DNA from: Bog-950 sp964615305
GTDB taxonomy: Bacteria > Bacteroidota > Bacteroidia > Chitinophagales > LD1
Direction of reading: 5' to 3'
NCBI GenBank assembly: GCA_964615305.1
Contig: CAZTNA010000003.1
Span: forward strand, 62,001-126,000
DNA: 64,000 nt
The translations under genes were made by a program, and so were the position numbers. Below are positions 26,429 to 35,394 of the stretch, piece by piece; position 1 is the stretch's first letter; each line of letters starts with the position of its first letter. The notes under the pieces were generated by a model. That model made no database searches. It worked only from the letters and a program-made list of their open reading frames with translations, and was not told the DNA's origin.

Positions 26429-27247
26429 TCATGGCTGCTTAACGCCATTGGCAAATACCAGCATCTTTTCTTCGCCTTCTTTGGTTACCAGTTTTCCTTC
26501 GCCATTGCGTTGGTTGTTTACCCATTTGCCGCTGTATTTTTCGCCATCAGCCCAAACAAAGGTGCCTGTGCCGTGCATTTTTCCATTATCGAATTCGCCT
26601 TCGTATTTATCGCCATTGGCAAAAGTAAATGTGCCTTTTCCGGTGCGCGAGTTGTCTTTAAACTCTCCGGCATATACATCACCATTGGCAAATGTCATTT
26701 TACCGAAGCCTGCTTTTTTATCGGCAATAAAATAGCCGTCATAAATGTTTCCGTTTTTATAGTAGTACTGACCCTTGCCAACTTTTACTCCGTTTACAAA
26801 AGTGCCTTCGTAGCGTTCTCCATTGGCGTAGTATATTGTGCCTTTGCCACTCATAACTCCATTGGCCATATCGCCCGCATACTTATCGCCATTGGCATAG
26901 GTATAGGTGCCATAGCCCGCCATGGCATCGTTGACAAATTGACCAATATATTTATCGCCATTCGGAAATTCATAGTTGCCGCGGCCTTCGCGCTTATCGT
27001 CTTTCCAGTCGCCATAGTAAGATGAGCCGTCTTTAAATATAGCGCGGCCTACACCATTTCGCATGTCGTTTTTCCAGCTTCCGTTATACATGGAGCCATC
27101 GAAGTAAATAGCTCGGCCTTGCCCTTGTTTTTTACCATCAACGGTTTCGCCCTCATACGTTCCGTTGGTATATACGGGGTTATCGTTGCCCGCAAGGGCC
27201 GCCATTATTAGAAACGAAAGAGTAATAGTGTAAAAAGCTTTTTTCAT
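26429..27247 (-). CDS. MORN-repeat protein with signal peptide
   Basis: This 272-residue protein begins with a signal peptide (MKKAFYTITLSFLIMAALAG) and is then almost entirely MORN repeats of 23 residues. I count ten: units centred on TYEGE, MYNGS, YYGDW, KYIGQ, KYAGD, RYEGT, IYDGY, VYAGE, KYEGE and KYSGK, with spacers of the type ANGDKYEGEFDNGKMHGTG. The start at 27247 places the signal peptide first, while the frame stays open upstream to 27331. MORN repeats form elongated beta-sheets that bind protein or lipid. The location is probably periplasmic or the cell surface. No specific partner is visible from context. Confidence 0.88.
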   Translation of the reverse strand: MKKAFYTITLSFLIMAALAGNDNPVYTNGTYEGETVDGKKQGQGRAIYFDGSMYNGSWKNDMRNGVGRAIFKDGSSYYGDWKDDKREGRGNYEFPNGDKYIGQFVNDAMAGYGTYTYANGDKYAGDMANGVMSGKGTIYYANGERYEGTFVNGVKVGKGQYYYKNGNIYDGYFIADKKAGFGKMTFANGDVYAGEFKDNSRTGKGTFTFANGDKYEGEFDNGKMHGTGTFVWADGEKYSGKWVNNQRNGEGKLVTKEGEEKMLVFANGVKQP

Positions 27248-27437
27248 AAAACCCAAATGGTTTAATGGTAATAGATGTATACGAAACCGTACGGTAAAGG
27301 TTACAGCACTTCGCTTATGTATTGAAAACAAGGGATCTTAACTGTAAATAAATGCTGCAGATTTACATTTGATAAAAAATAAATCGGCTGCAGATTTATG
27401 TTTAATCCTGCATCCTAACATTCTAAATTCTAAATTT

Positions 27438-28916
27438 TTGAACCCTCTACGGAAACTCGCATCGCAAACCGCCATCTATGGTGTTAGCAGTATTGTAGGC
27501 CGGTTTCTTAATTACCTGCTGGTGCCTATTTATACTTATTCGTTTAACACGGCTGAGTATGGTGTGGTGAGTGAGTTTTATTCATACACGGGGTTTCTTT
27601 CTACTCTGCTGGTGTTCGGTTTCGAAACGGGGTTTTTCAGGTTTAGTCAGGAAGAAACCCAGAAAGAAAAAGTGTATTCCACGGCACTTAATTTTGTGTT
27701 AGCCGCCAACATTTTGTTTGTCGTTCTAATTGCTATTTTTATTCAACCCGTTTCTTCGGCTCTATTGTATGCCAACCACCACGAATATTTTTACTGGTTC
27801 GCTCTAATCTTGGCATTCGATTCGGTGGCGTCTATACCCTTTGCCCGCCTGCGTTCCGAAAACAAAGCGCTCCGCTTTGCTTGTATTAAGTTTGTTGAAA
27901 TAGGTATTACCGTTTTGCTCAACCTGTTCTTTATTGTGTATTGCAAACGTGCCCACGAAGCAGATGCCTTTTCGTTTTTCGGAAAATTGTATGTACCGGA
28001 AATAGGAGTGGGCTATATTTTTATTTCGAACCTTATAGCCAGTGGCGTTAAGTTGCTGTTGCTTGCCCCACAGCTAAATGGCATAGCTGGCGGCATAAAC
28101 CAAGCCTTGCTGAAAAAAATGTTTGCCTACTCGTTACCTATGGTAGTAATAGGGTTTGCGGGCATAATCAACGAAATGCTCGACCGCGCTGTTCTAAAAT
28201 TCCTTCTGCCCTTTGACCCAAAAACAAATATGCAGCATCTGGGTATTTACGGAGCTTGCTACAAACTCTCTGTATTAATGACTCTCTTTATTCAAGCGTT
28301 CCGCTATGCAGCAGAGCCGTTTTTCTTTAGCCTCGCCAAAGAGAAAAACTCTACAAAAGTATATGCCGATGTTATGAAGTATTTCGTAATTATTTGTGTA
28401 ACTATTTTTCTGCTCGTAACCCTTTATATAGACGTATTTAAATATTTTATTGGAAAAGATTTTCGCCAGGGCTTGCCCATAGTTCCGGTATTGCTGATGG
28501 CTAATTTATTTTTAGGCGTGTATGTAAACCTTTCTATATGGTACAAACTCACCGATAAAACTTTAATGGGAGCCTATGTTTCTTTAGGCGGGGCTTTGCT
28601 CACTATTGTGCTTAATGTTGTTTTTGTGCCGGTGTACGGCTACACAGCCAGTGCATGGGCTACTTTAGTTTGTTATGCCGGCATGGCTTGGGTTTCATAT
28701 CTGCTCGGTCAAAAATACTATCCTGTAGAATATGATTTAAAAAGTTTCTTTAAATACTTTCTCCTCGCCCTGATTTTTTACTTCACACACAAATTTGCTA
28801 ACGCCCATTTGCCAATAGCGCAACAACTTCCGCCATTGGCATTAAGCAGCATTTTCTTTGCTGTGTTTTTATTTTTTGTGTGGTACAAAGACGGACGAAA
28901 ACTGCTTGGTGCATAA
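27438..28916 (+). CDS. Oligosaccharide flippase (Wzx/MATE-like)
   Basis: This protein of about 492 residues has twelve or more helices and belongs to the polysaccharide biosynthesis/flippase group of the MOP superfamily. The N-terminus reads LNPLRKLASQTAIYGVSSIV followed by GRFLNYLLVPIYTYSFNTAE, typical of family members. I place the start at the TTG at 27438 for that reason. The frame is open back to a TTG at 27369 and no ATG is available, so the start is uncertain. The substrate is probably a lipid-linked glycan. It lies 38 bp before dut, as in many Bacteroidota genomes, where flippase, dut and a nucleotidyltransferase are adjacent. Confidence 0.85.
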   Translation: MNPLRKLASQTAIYGVSSIVGRFLNYLLVPIYTYSFNTAEYGVVSEFYSYTGFLSTLLVFGFETGFFRFSQEETQKEKVYSTALNFVLAANILFVVLIAIFIQPVSSALLYANHHEYFYWFALILAFDSVASIPFARLRSENKALRFACIKFVEIGITVLLNLFFIVYCKRAHEADAFSFFGKLYVPEIGVGYIFISNLIASGVKLLLLAPQLNGIAGGINQALLKKMFAYSLPMVVIGFAGIINEMLDRAVLKFLLPFDPKTNMQHLGIYGACYKLSVLMTLFIQAFRYAAEPFFFSLAKEKNSTKVYADVMKYFVIICVTIFLLVTLYIDVFKYFIGKDFRQGLPIVPVLLMANLFLGVYVNLSIWYKLTDKTLMGAYVSLGGALLTIVLNVVFVPVYGYTASAWATLVCYAGMAWVSYLLGQKYYPVEYDLKSFFKYFLLALIFYFTHKFANAHLPIAQQLPPLALSSIFFAVFLFFVWYKDGRKLLGA

Positions 28917-28954
28917 CCCTCTCGCCTGTTTCAAAATTTTATTTTCGAGCCCTC

Positions 28955-29389
28955 ATGCAAATTCGCATCATCAACAAAAGCAATAACCCATTGCCCACCT
29001 ACGAAACCAGCGGCTCGGCCGGTATGGATTTGCGCGCATTTATTGAAGCAGATATTGCGTTAAAACCCTTCGAAAGAAGATTAGTGCCAACAGGGCTGTT
29101 TATTGAATTACCCGAAGGGTTCGAAGCACAATTGCGCCCGCGTAGCGGTTTAGCCCTTAAACATGGAATCAGCTTACCCAACTCGCCAGCTACAATTGAT
29201 AGCGACTATCGAGGCGAAATAAAAATTGCCCTCATTAATTTAAGCAGCGAAGTTTTTATTATTAAAAGCGGAGAACGCATTGCGCAAATGGTAATTGCCA
29301 AACATGAAAAAGCAGAGCTTATAGCCGTGCAAGAATTAAATGAAACAAAAAGAGGCGAAGGGGGATTTGGCTCCACAGGCAAGAATTAA
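28955..29389 (+). CDS. dut: Deoxyuridine 5'-triphosphate nucleotidohydrolase
   Basis: This 144-residue trimeric dUTPase hydrolyses dUTP to dUMP and pyrophosphate, keeping uracil out of DNA. All five motifs are seen: SGSAGMDLRA (motif 1), PRSGLALKHG (motif 2, catalytic-site Ser/Arg), IDSDYRGEIKIALIN (motif 3 with Asp-Tyr), GERIAQMVI (motif 4) and RGEGGFGSTG (motif 5). Start 28955 fits the family N-terminus (MQIRIINKSNNPLPTYE), while the frame extends upstream into the flippase gene. A TATTTTCG box about 9 bp before the ATG resembles the -7 element with one mismatch. Confidence 0.96.
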   Translation: MQIRIINKSNNPLPTYETSGSAGMDLRAFIEADIALKPFERRLVPTGLFIELPEGFEAQLRPRSGLALKHGISLPNSPATIDSDYRGEIKIALINLSSEVFIIKSGERIAQMVIAKHEKAELIAVQELNETKRGEGGFGSTGKN

Positions 29390-29421
29390 ACGAACAACCA
29401 CTAACAACAAACGAACAGAAC

Positions 29422-30429
29422 ATGCGCATTATTATCCCTATGGCCGGCTGGGGCAGCCGATTAAGGCCACACACACTAACCATTCCAAAGCCCATGTTGC
29501 CCATTGCTGGCAAACCAATAGTTGAGCGATTAGTGCACGACTTAATTAAAAGCACCGATCAAAAAATTGAAGACATAGTATTTGTTATCCGCGAAGATTT
29601 TGGCAAAACAGTAGAAGAAAAACTATTGCAGGTAGCTAAAGATGCCGGCACTAAGGGAACCATAAAATATCAAGATGTGCCACTGGGTACCGCACACGCT
29701 ATTCTTTGTGCCGGTAATTTTCTTGACGGCAACATAATTGTAGCATTTGCCGATACGCTGTTTCGTGCCGACTATAAAATTGATACTTCTAAAGACGGCA
29801 TTATATGGGTGCAAAAAGTAGCTGATCCTTCGGCTTTTGGCGTAGTAAAAATGAGTGCCGCAGGTGTTATTACTGATTTTGTAGAGAAACCCAAAGAATA
29901 TGTTTCCGACCTGGCCATTATCGGTATCTACTATTTCAAAGACGGAAAATATCTGCGCGATGAAATGCAATACCTGCTCGATAACAATATAAAACAGAAG
30001 GGCGAATATTGGCTGACCGATGCCATGGAGAACATGAAAAAGAAAGGATCGAAATTTTATAAAGGCGAAGTAGCTGAATGGCTCGACTGCGGAAACAAAG
30101 ATGCTACTGTTTACACCAACCAGCGGGTGCTTGGCTTTTTGAAAAACGAAAAATTAGTAGATGATAAAGTTGTTATAGAAAATTCTGTGGTGCTTCATCC
30201 TTCGTATATAGAAGCGGGCGTAGTATTAAAAAACAGTGTGGTGGGCCCGTTTGTTTCTATAGGTGCGGAATCGGTAGTTGAAAATTCGGTGATAAAAAAC
30301 AGTATTATTCAAACCAAATCAATTTTGAAAAATAAGTTAATCGAAAACTCAATGATTGGGAATAATGCTAAACTTGAAGGGCGTTTCGAAGATTTGAGTG
30401 TGGGCGATTACAATGCGTTAATACAGTAA
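29422..30429 (+). CDS. Sugar-phosphate nucleotidyltransferase
   Basis: This 335-residue enzyme has the GT-A-like nucleotidyltransferase fold. The nucleotide-binding signature is MAGWGSRLRPHTLTIPKPML at the N-terminus, with the substrate-site VQKVADPSAFGVVK and FVEKPKEY segments further on. The C-terminal 100 residues form a left-handed beta-helix-like hexapeptide region (VVIENSVVLHPSYIEAGVVL and similar). The family includes glucose-1-phosphate thymidylyl- and uridylyltransferases, but which NTP and sugar are used cannot be read. It follows dut by 32 bp and precedes a TPR protein gene in the same direction. Confidence 0.87.
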   Translation: MRIIIPMAGWGSRLRPHTLTIPKPMLPIAGKPIVERLVHDLIKSTDQKIEDIVFVIREDFGKTVEEKLLQVAKDAGTKGTIKYQDVPLGTAHAILCAGNFLDGNIIVAFADTLFRADYKIDTSKDGIIWVQKVADPSAFGVVKMSAAGVITDFVEKPKEYVSDLAIIGIYYFKDGKYLRDEMQYLLDNNIKQKGEYWLTDAMENMKKKGSKFYKGEVAEWLDCGNKDATVYTNQRVLGFLKNEKLVDDKVVIENSVVLHPSYIEAGVVLKNSVVGPFVSIGAESVVENSVIKNSIIQTKSILKNKLIENSMIGNNAKLEGRFEDLSVGDYNALIQ

Positions 30430-30480
30430 CCGCGAATTGTGCCTGCAACACCGTCTAAACACAACGCATTATTCTACTTC

Positions 30481-32241
30481 ATGAAATTTGTTTCCTACAT
30501 AATACCATTTGCTCTCGTTGTTTTTGTTTACGAAAGCGGTTTTGCTTTTACCCAGAATAAAGAAAAAAAGAAAAACGGTAAGAAAGACAAAACCGAACAA
30601 ACTACACTCGGTGATAAAACCGCTCAGCAAAAACTTTCGCGCCTTTTTTTAGAAGCCGAAAAAGCAAAGGTAATTGAGGACTGGGACGAAGCCATAAAAA
30701 ACTATAAGGAAGTTGTAGCTGCCGATCCGCAAAACGCTAATGCGCATTTTCAACTATCGCAGATTTATTTCAACCAAGGCCAACTAAATGATGCTGAGCA
30801 GGAAGTCAAAACTGCCAATAAAATAGATGGCTCTAACAAGTGGTATTTGGAAATGCTCGCTAACATTTACATGAATAGCGGCAAAGCCAAAGAAGCAGCA
30901 GAAATTTTTAAACAACTGATTCAAAAATTTCCGAACGGTGCCGAGTATTATCTCAACCTTGGTTTTCTGCAGAGCAAAACCAGTCAATTTGAGCAAGCTA
31001 TTAAAACCTACGAACAGTTTGAAAAAAACTTTGGGGTAGATGAGCAGGTGATAATGGAAAAAAAGAATTTGTACCTGCGGCTAAACAAATTCAACGAAGC
31101 GGTAGCCGAAGTACACAAACTGGTAGATGGTTTTCCGGGAGAAGTAAGTTACCTGTTAATGGAGGCAGATTTATACAGAGCCAACCGCATGAAAGAAAAG
31201 GCTGCCGATGTGTATCAGAAAGTTTTAGCAGTAGAGCCTGATAATGCAGTGGCGCTTTTGTCGTTGGCAGAGTTGGGAATGCAGAGTGGCAATACCAAGC
31301 AGAGCATGGAGAGTATTCGCAAGATTTTTGAAAACCCAAAGGTTGATGTAGATACCAAAATCAAAATTTTGTATCCGTATGTGCACTATTGGGATCTGCA
31401 GAAAGATAAAAAGCAAGATGCTTTTGACCTAGCCGAAATATTAACCATCACACACCCTGACGATGCTAAGGGCTTTGCTATGAAAGCCGATTTGTTTTAT
31501 CTAGACGAACAGTATGATAAGGCGCTTCCGGCATATCTCCGCGCACTGGAGTTAAACAAAGACGTGTTTCAAGTATGGCAGCAGGTAATGGTTATTTACA
31601 ACACCAACCGTGATTGGGCCACTCTTCAAAAAATTTGTAACCAAGCCATTGAGCTTTTCCCGAATCAGGCAACGCTGTATTTGTTTAAAGGCAATGCCGA
31701 ACAACAGAACATGGAGCTAGAAAATGCGGTGAAAAGTTTTACTCGTGGCGAAAAAATGAGTGGTGACAACGACAAGTTGCGCTCACAGTTTTTAGCCAAT
31801 TTGGGCGATGTGTACCACTCGTTAAACAAATATGCAGAGAGCGACAGCGCTTACGACCGTGCGTTAAAGGCCGACCCGGATAATGCTTATGTGCTGAACA
31901 ACTATAGCTACTATTTGAGTTTGCGTAAAGTAAATTTAGAGAAGGCAAAACAGATGAGCGCCTACAGCAATAAACTTGAGCCCGATAACAATTCATTTTT
32001 AGATACCTACGCCTGGATTCTTTTTCAGATGAACGATTTTACAGGAGCCAAAGAGTGGGTCGAAAAAGCCATGAAAGCCGGTGGCGATATAAGCGGAACT
32101 ATCTTAGAACACTACGGTGATGTTCTTATTAAACTCGGCAAAACCGAAGAGGCGATCGTGAACTGGAAAAAAGCTAAAGAACTCGGCACCGACTCTACTA
32201 CTATTGACCGTAAAATTGCGGAAGGGAGGTATGTGGAGTAA
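30481..32241 (+). CDS. TPR-repeat protein, exported
   Basis: This 586-residue protein begins at 30481 with a signal-like helix (MKFVSYIIPFALVVFVYESG) and a Lys-rich linker (KEKKKNGKKDKTEQ). From about residue 60 it consists of tandem TPR units of 34 residues. Clear examples are NANAHFQLSQIYFNQGQLND, AEYYLNLGFLQSKTSQFEQA, and AYVLNNYSYYLSLRKVNLEK near the C-terminus. TPR superhelices scaffold protein assembly, and in Bacteroidota such proteins occur near surface-polysaccharide genes. No catalytic domain is visible. The stop TAA directly abuts the stop of the convergent gene (TAATTA). Confidence 0.85.
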   Translation: MKFVSYIIPFALVVFVYESGFAFTQNKEKKKNGKKDKTEQTTLGDKTAQQKLSRLFLEAEKAKVIEDWDEAIKNYKEVVAADPQNANAHFQLSQIYFNQGQLNDAEQEVKTANKIDGSNKWYLEMLANIYMNSGKAKEAAEIFKQLIQKFPNGAEYYLNLGFLQSKTSQFEQAIKTYEQFEKNFGVDEQVIMEKKNLYLRLNKFNEAVAEVHKLVDGFPGEVSYLLMEADLYRANRMKEKAADVYQKVLAVEPDNAVALLSLAELGMQSGNTKQSMESIRKIFENPKVDVDTKIKILYPYVHYWDLQKDKKQDAFDLAEILTITHPDDAKGFAMKADLFYLDEQYDKALPAYLRALELNKDVFQVWQQVMVIYNTNRDWATLQKICNQAIELFPNQATLYLFKGNAEQQNMELENAVKSFTRGEKMSGDNDKLRSQFLANLGDVYHSLNKYAESDSAYDRALKADPDNAYVLNNYSYYLSLRKVNLEKAKQMSAYSNKLEPDNNSFLDTYAWILFQMNDFTGAKEWVEKAMKAGGDISGTILEHYGDVLIKLGKTEEAIVNWKKAKELGTDSTTIDRKIAEGRYVE

Positions 32242-32745
32242 TTACATCTTCTTAAACGTACCTGCCACTTTTTCGAAAACTGGCTTGTAGTTGCTAAAAC
32301 TTTCGGGGCTTGCCGAACAGGTAACTACATAGCCTCGTGCGTTAAACGAAAAACAATAAGCCAGCACCTTCATAGACATTTCGCCATAAGTAAAAGTATA
32401 AACAAGCCAGTGCACCGGCTGTCCGTTAATTGTAGAGCGTCCGTTTTCTATAGGCTTAAAATCCTTCAGCACATTGTTCATGCCCATTAAGTTTGCCTGA
32501 TAGTATGTGTCAGCATCACCATCAAACTTCTCACTTGTTACGTTAATGCTTTCGCGAAACTTATCGGCATCATTTTCTATGGGCGAATAGATTAAGAGGG
32601 GCACCATTTCTCCATAATCTTTTTGAAAAGTGTAGCCCTCCGGCACCTCGATACTAAATCCATACTCTTTACTAAACACCATTTGTTTGTTTGAGCTAAA
32701 CGAACAAAGCATTGCCAACAAAACCACCAGTACCATATTTTTCAT
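32242..32745 (-). CDS. Secreted PsbP/DcrB-like small protein
   Basis: This 167-residue protein has a signal sequence (MKNMVLVVLLAMLCSFSSNK), possibly lipidated at the Cys of AMLCSF. The remaining domain begins YGFSIEVPEGYTFQKDY and ends SPESFSNYKPVFEKVAGTFK. This profile matches the PsbP/DcrB-like fold, in which a mature domain of about 140 residues reads as a beta-sheet plus helices. Its function is unknown. It is transcribed toward the TPR gene and is divergent from nadD with about 67 bp between starts. Confidence 0.65.
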   Translation of the reverse strand: MKNMVLVVLLAMLCSFSSNKQMVFSKEYGFSIEVPEGYTFQKDYGEMVPLLIYSPIENDADKFRESINVTSEKFDGDADTYYQANLMGMNNVLKDFKPIENGRSTINGQPVHWLVYTFTYGEMSMKVLAYCFSFNARGYVVTCSASPESFSNYKPVFEKVAGTFKKM

Positions 32746-32812
32746 TAAATCTTTTTTCGAAAATAAAAATTGATGATTACTGCACTTTCTGCTTTTGTTT
32801 TTCTTTGCACTT

Positions 32813-33388
32813 ATGAAAATCGGATTGTTCTTCGGCTCATTTAACCCTGTTCACAACGGGCACCTTATCATAGCCAATTACATTTGTCAAACCACAGAGC
32901 TGCAAAAAGTATGGTTGGTGGTTAGCCCCCAAAGCCCGTTTAAGCAAAAACAAAATATGCTGCGCGAGTATGATCGTCTTCATTTAATAAACCTTGCCAT
33001 TGAGAATAATAGGTTTTTAAAAGCCTCGAACGATGAGTTTAAACTGCCTCAGCCCAACTACACTATAGACACGCTTACCTATCTTCTTGAAAAATATCCA
33101 AATCATGAGTTCTCGCTTATTATGGGTAGCGATAACTTGGAGAACTTCCATAAGTGGAAGAACAACGAGCAAATTTTGGCGCGGCACCATCTGTACGTAT
33201 ACCCGCGAAGCGGGACCGAAAATTTCTTACAAAAATCTCACCCCCATATTCATTATCTAAATTTCCCATTGCTTGATATATCATCTACTTTTATACGCCA
33301 AAGCATAAAAGAGGGCCTATCTATGCAGTATTTTCTGCCCGATGCCGTATGCAACTACATTGAAGAAAACGGTTTATACAAAAGCTAA
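32813..33388 (+). CDS. nadD: Nicotinate-nucleotide adenylyltransferase
   Basis: This 191-residue enzyme joins nicotinate mononucleotide and ATP to form deamido-NAD in NAD synthesis. The nucleotidyltransferase signature GSFNPVHNGHLIIANYI is at residue 9 (GxFxPxHxGH) and the ATP-binding ISSTFIRQSI (SSTxIR form) near residue 160. MGSDNLENFHKWKN is the substrate loop. Start 32813 (MKIGLFFGSFNPVH) is preferred over an upstream in-frame ATG at 32795 because the family begins directly at the beta strand. The downstream 515 bp are gene-free. Confidence 0.95.
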   Translation: MKIGLFFGSFNPVHNGHLIIANYICQTTELQKVWLVVSPQSPFKQKQNMLREYDRLHLINLAIENNRFLKASNDEFKLPQPNYTIDTLTYLLEKYPNHEFSLIMGSDNLENFHKWKNNEQILARHHLYVYPRSGTENFLQKSHPHIHYLNFPLLDISSTFIRQSIKEGLSMQYFLPDAVCNYIEENGLYKS

Positions 33389-33903
33389 TGCCCTTCTTTG
33401 TGTCTATATTTCTCGTTTGCACACATACCCTGTTAGTTATGTGTTTGTGTAGTGCATAACTCATCAAAAAAATTATTTGGATAATTGACCGCTATTACAT
33501 CAGATGCTTTAAAAGTTCTTTGGTTTAAAACCGTTGGTTAATCCACATGTGTTTCAACATAAAAGGGAATATTTTTTATACTCTTTGTATTGTTAACATT
33601 CGTTTCAACATGGTGTTGGTAATCATCAGAAATTCAGTGCTGTATTAGGTTTGCCATCTACACCACATGTTAATTTATGCTCCTCTACTTTTAGTAACTA
33701 TAAAACAAAATTTTAGAACATAAACTTTATCTAACAGTTAACACTCCTAATAACACCCGGGTTTAATTTTTAAAAATTCTTCTAAATACAATTACAATGT
33801 ATTGTGTGTGTAAAACTATTTGATCATACGCGAATCAAAAACCCTTTCTATACGTAAATCGAAGTATCCCTGTAATATGTAAAAAAGAGGAAGTTATAGA
33901 ATT
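33389..33903. other. Gene-free AT-rich interval
   Basis: This 515-bp stretch between nadD and the L,D-transpeptidase gene has no credible reading frame. It contains a perfect 7-bp inverted repeat (AGTTATG at 33435-33441, CATAACT at 33455-33461, 13-base loop) just after nadD, which could be a weak terminator or attenuator but lacks a U-tract. A short direct repeat GTTTCAACAT occurs near 33550 and 33602. I see no tRNA or known structured RNA in it. A promoter for the downstream gene is likely, but no exact TAnnTTTG box is evident. Confidence 0.5.
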
Positions 33904-34689
33904 ATGAAGGCACTCTTAACCGTTATATTGTATGTAGTTTTCTTTTTGAGCTCAGCATTTAAACCTTCGGGTTTTTCTTTTGAAGATAGCCAAAAGAAAT
34001 TTCCTAGAGTAGATGACGCATATTCAAGAAAAGAACAGTATGTGTTCATGCGTTGCAGAACCAATGAAATACCAGAAGAAACGTTTGGTAACATTTTGAT
34101 TAGAGCTTTTAAGAAAGAACAAATTGTTGAGGTTTGGGTGCAGAAACCAAACGGCAGATATGTAAAATTCAACGAGTTTAGCGTTTATGCCTTATCCGGA
34201 TCATTAGGACCTAAACGACAGCAAGGAGATTGTCAAGTTCCTGAAGGTTATTACTATATAAATGATTTTAACCCATACAGTAATTATCATTTATCATTGG
34301 GCATCAACTACCCAAATGAATCTGACAGTAAACTGAGTTACTCACCTAAAAAGGGTGGAGATATTTATTTACATGGTGGAAAAGCAAGTGCCGGTTGTTT
34401 AGCAATGAGCAACTATTACATAGAAGACATATACATCTGCGCTGTTAAGGCACACAGCAATGGCCAAAAGAAAATACCTGTTCAGATTTTTCCGTTTAAA
34501 CCAACTAAAACAAACATGGAGTATTACTGTAGAATTCCAGAGTTTGCAAAGCATGTTCGATTTTGGAAAAACATTGCACAAGGATATCAGATGTTTGAAA
34601 AATTTAACCGTGTTGCAGACACTTACGTTGGCAGCGATGGATTGTATCAGTTTATTTCACCCGCAGAGGTGGAGGCTATAGTAAAGTAA
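33904..34689 (+). CDS. L,D-transpeptidase family protein (YafK type)
   Basis: This 261-residue exported protein has a short N-terminal signal segment (LLTVILYVVFFLSSAF). The YkuD-like catalytic signature is YLHGGKASAGCLAMSNYYIE near residue 158, with His and the nucleophilic Cys in the HGG...S.GC form. The position and the downstream Tyr/Ile-rich element match the YafK subgroup. In E. coli, YafK (DpaA) cleaves the Braun lipoprotein-murein link. In Bacteroidota the natural target is unknown, and it could cross-link or trim peptidoglycan. It is followed after 43 bp by the phosphatidylserine decarboxylase gene. Confidence 0.85.
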   Translation: MKALLTVILYVVFFLSSAFKPSGFSFEDSQKKFPRVDDAYSRKEQYVFMRCRTNEIPEETFGNILIRAFKKEQIVEVWVQKPNGRYVKFNEFSVYALSGSLGPKRQQGDCQVPEGYYYINDFNPYSNYHLSLGINYPNESDSKLSYSPKKGGDIYLHGGKASAGCLAMSNYYIEDIYICAVKAHSNGQKKIPVQIFPFKPTKTNMEYYCRIPEFAKHVRFWKNIAQGYQMFEKFNRVADTYVGSDGLYQFISPAEVEAIVK

Positions 34690-34732
34690 TGATCAGTTAA
34701 CTCATTTCGACACGCTTTCATAGTTTAGCAAA

Positions 34733-35368
34733 ATGAAAATTTTGAAAAACATATTATATACCATTACAGCTTTGGTATTTGCATGTGCGGCATTTTATCA
34801 ATTTTGGTTTTTACGCTTGCCAGACAGAGATATTCCAAATAATCAGAAATATTTTGTTGCACCCGCCAACGGTGAAATTGTTTCAATCAGACATTGGAGT
34901 GCTGCACAACTACAAGAGCCAAAAGGACAAAACGGGTTTATTAACGTGTGGACAAAAGATGTGGATACTGCAGGAACTATAATTTCTATTCAAATGGACC
35001 CAACCAACGTACACTACCAACGAGCACCGCTTGATGGAAAAGTAATTTCTCATAAACACACAAAAGGTAGTTTTAATAATGCGGTGGTGATGAGTAACGA
35101 GTACGGAATAAGGTTTGAAAACGAACACAACGAAATTTTAATGGAATCAATTAGCGGCAAGAGATATAAACTGGTTCAAATTGCTGGTTTTGTGGCAAGA
35201 CGGATAGAAGATTTTGTAAACCCAGATCAGAAAGTAAAGCAAGGCGATGTAATTGGTTTAATAAAATTAGGAAGCCAGGTAACTGTAATACTTCCTAACT
35301 CTTACAAAGTGATAACAAAAGTTGGAGAAACAACCATTGATGGAGAAACCATACTTGCAGAAGAGTAA
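34733..35368 (+). CDS. psd: Phosphatidylserine decarboxylase, short form
   Basis: This 211-residue enzyme forms phosphatidylethanolamine from phosphatidylserine. It has one N-terminal membrane helix (NILYTITALVFACAAFYQFW). It is the short archaeal/Bacteroidota-like type, where the autocleavage site is LGS. Here GLIKLGSQVTVILPNSYKV (about residue 180) supplies the Ser that becomes pyruvoyl. The substrate-binding PTNVHYQRAPLDGKV segment (about 86) is also typical, with the conserved His. After self-cleavage a beta chain of about 180 and an alpha chain of about 30 residues would result. The gene is convergent with the BASS transporter gene. Confidence 0.86.
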   Translation: MKILKNILYTITALVFACAAFYQFWFLRLPDRDIPNNQKYFVAPANGEIVSIRHWSAAQLQEPKGQNGFINVWTKDVDTAGTIISIQMDPTNVHYQRAPLDGKVISHKHTKGSFNNAVVMSNEYGIRFENEHNEILMESISGKRYKLVQIAGFVARRIEDFVNPDQKVKQGDVIGLIKLGSQVTVILPNSYKVITKVGETTIDGETILAEE

Positions 35369-35394
35369 TTTTACATAGCTATATCAAGAGAGAT

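Noticed and set aside
33389..33903. Possible tRNA or regulatory RNA in the large gap
   Set aside because: No cloverleaf or T-loop sequence is seen, and the only inverted repeat has a 7-bp stem without a U-tract.
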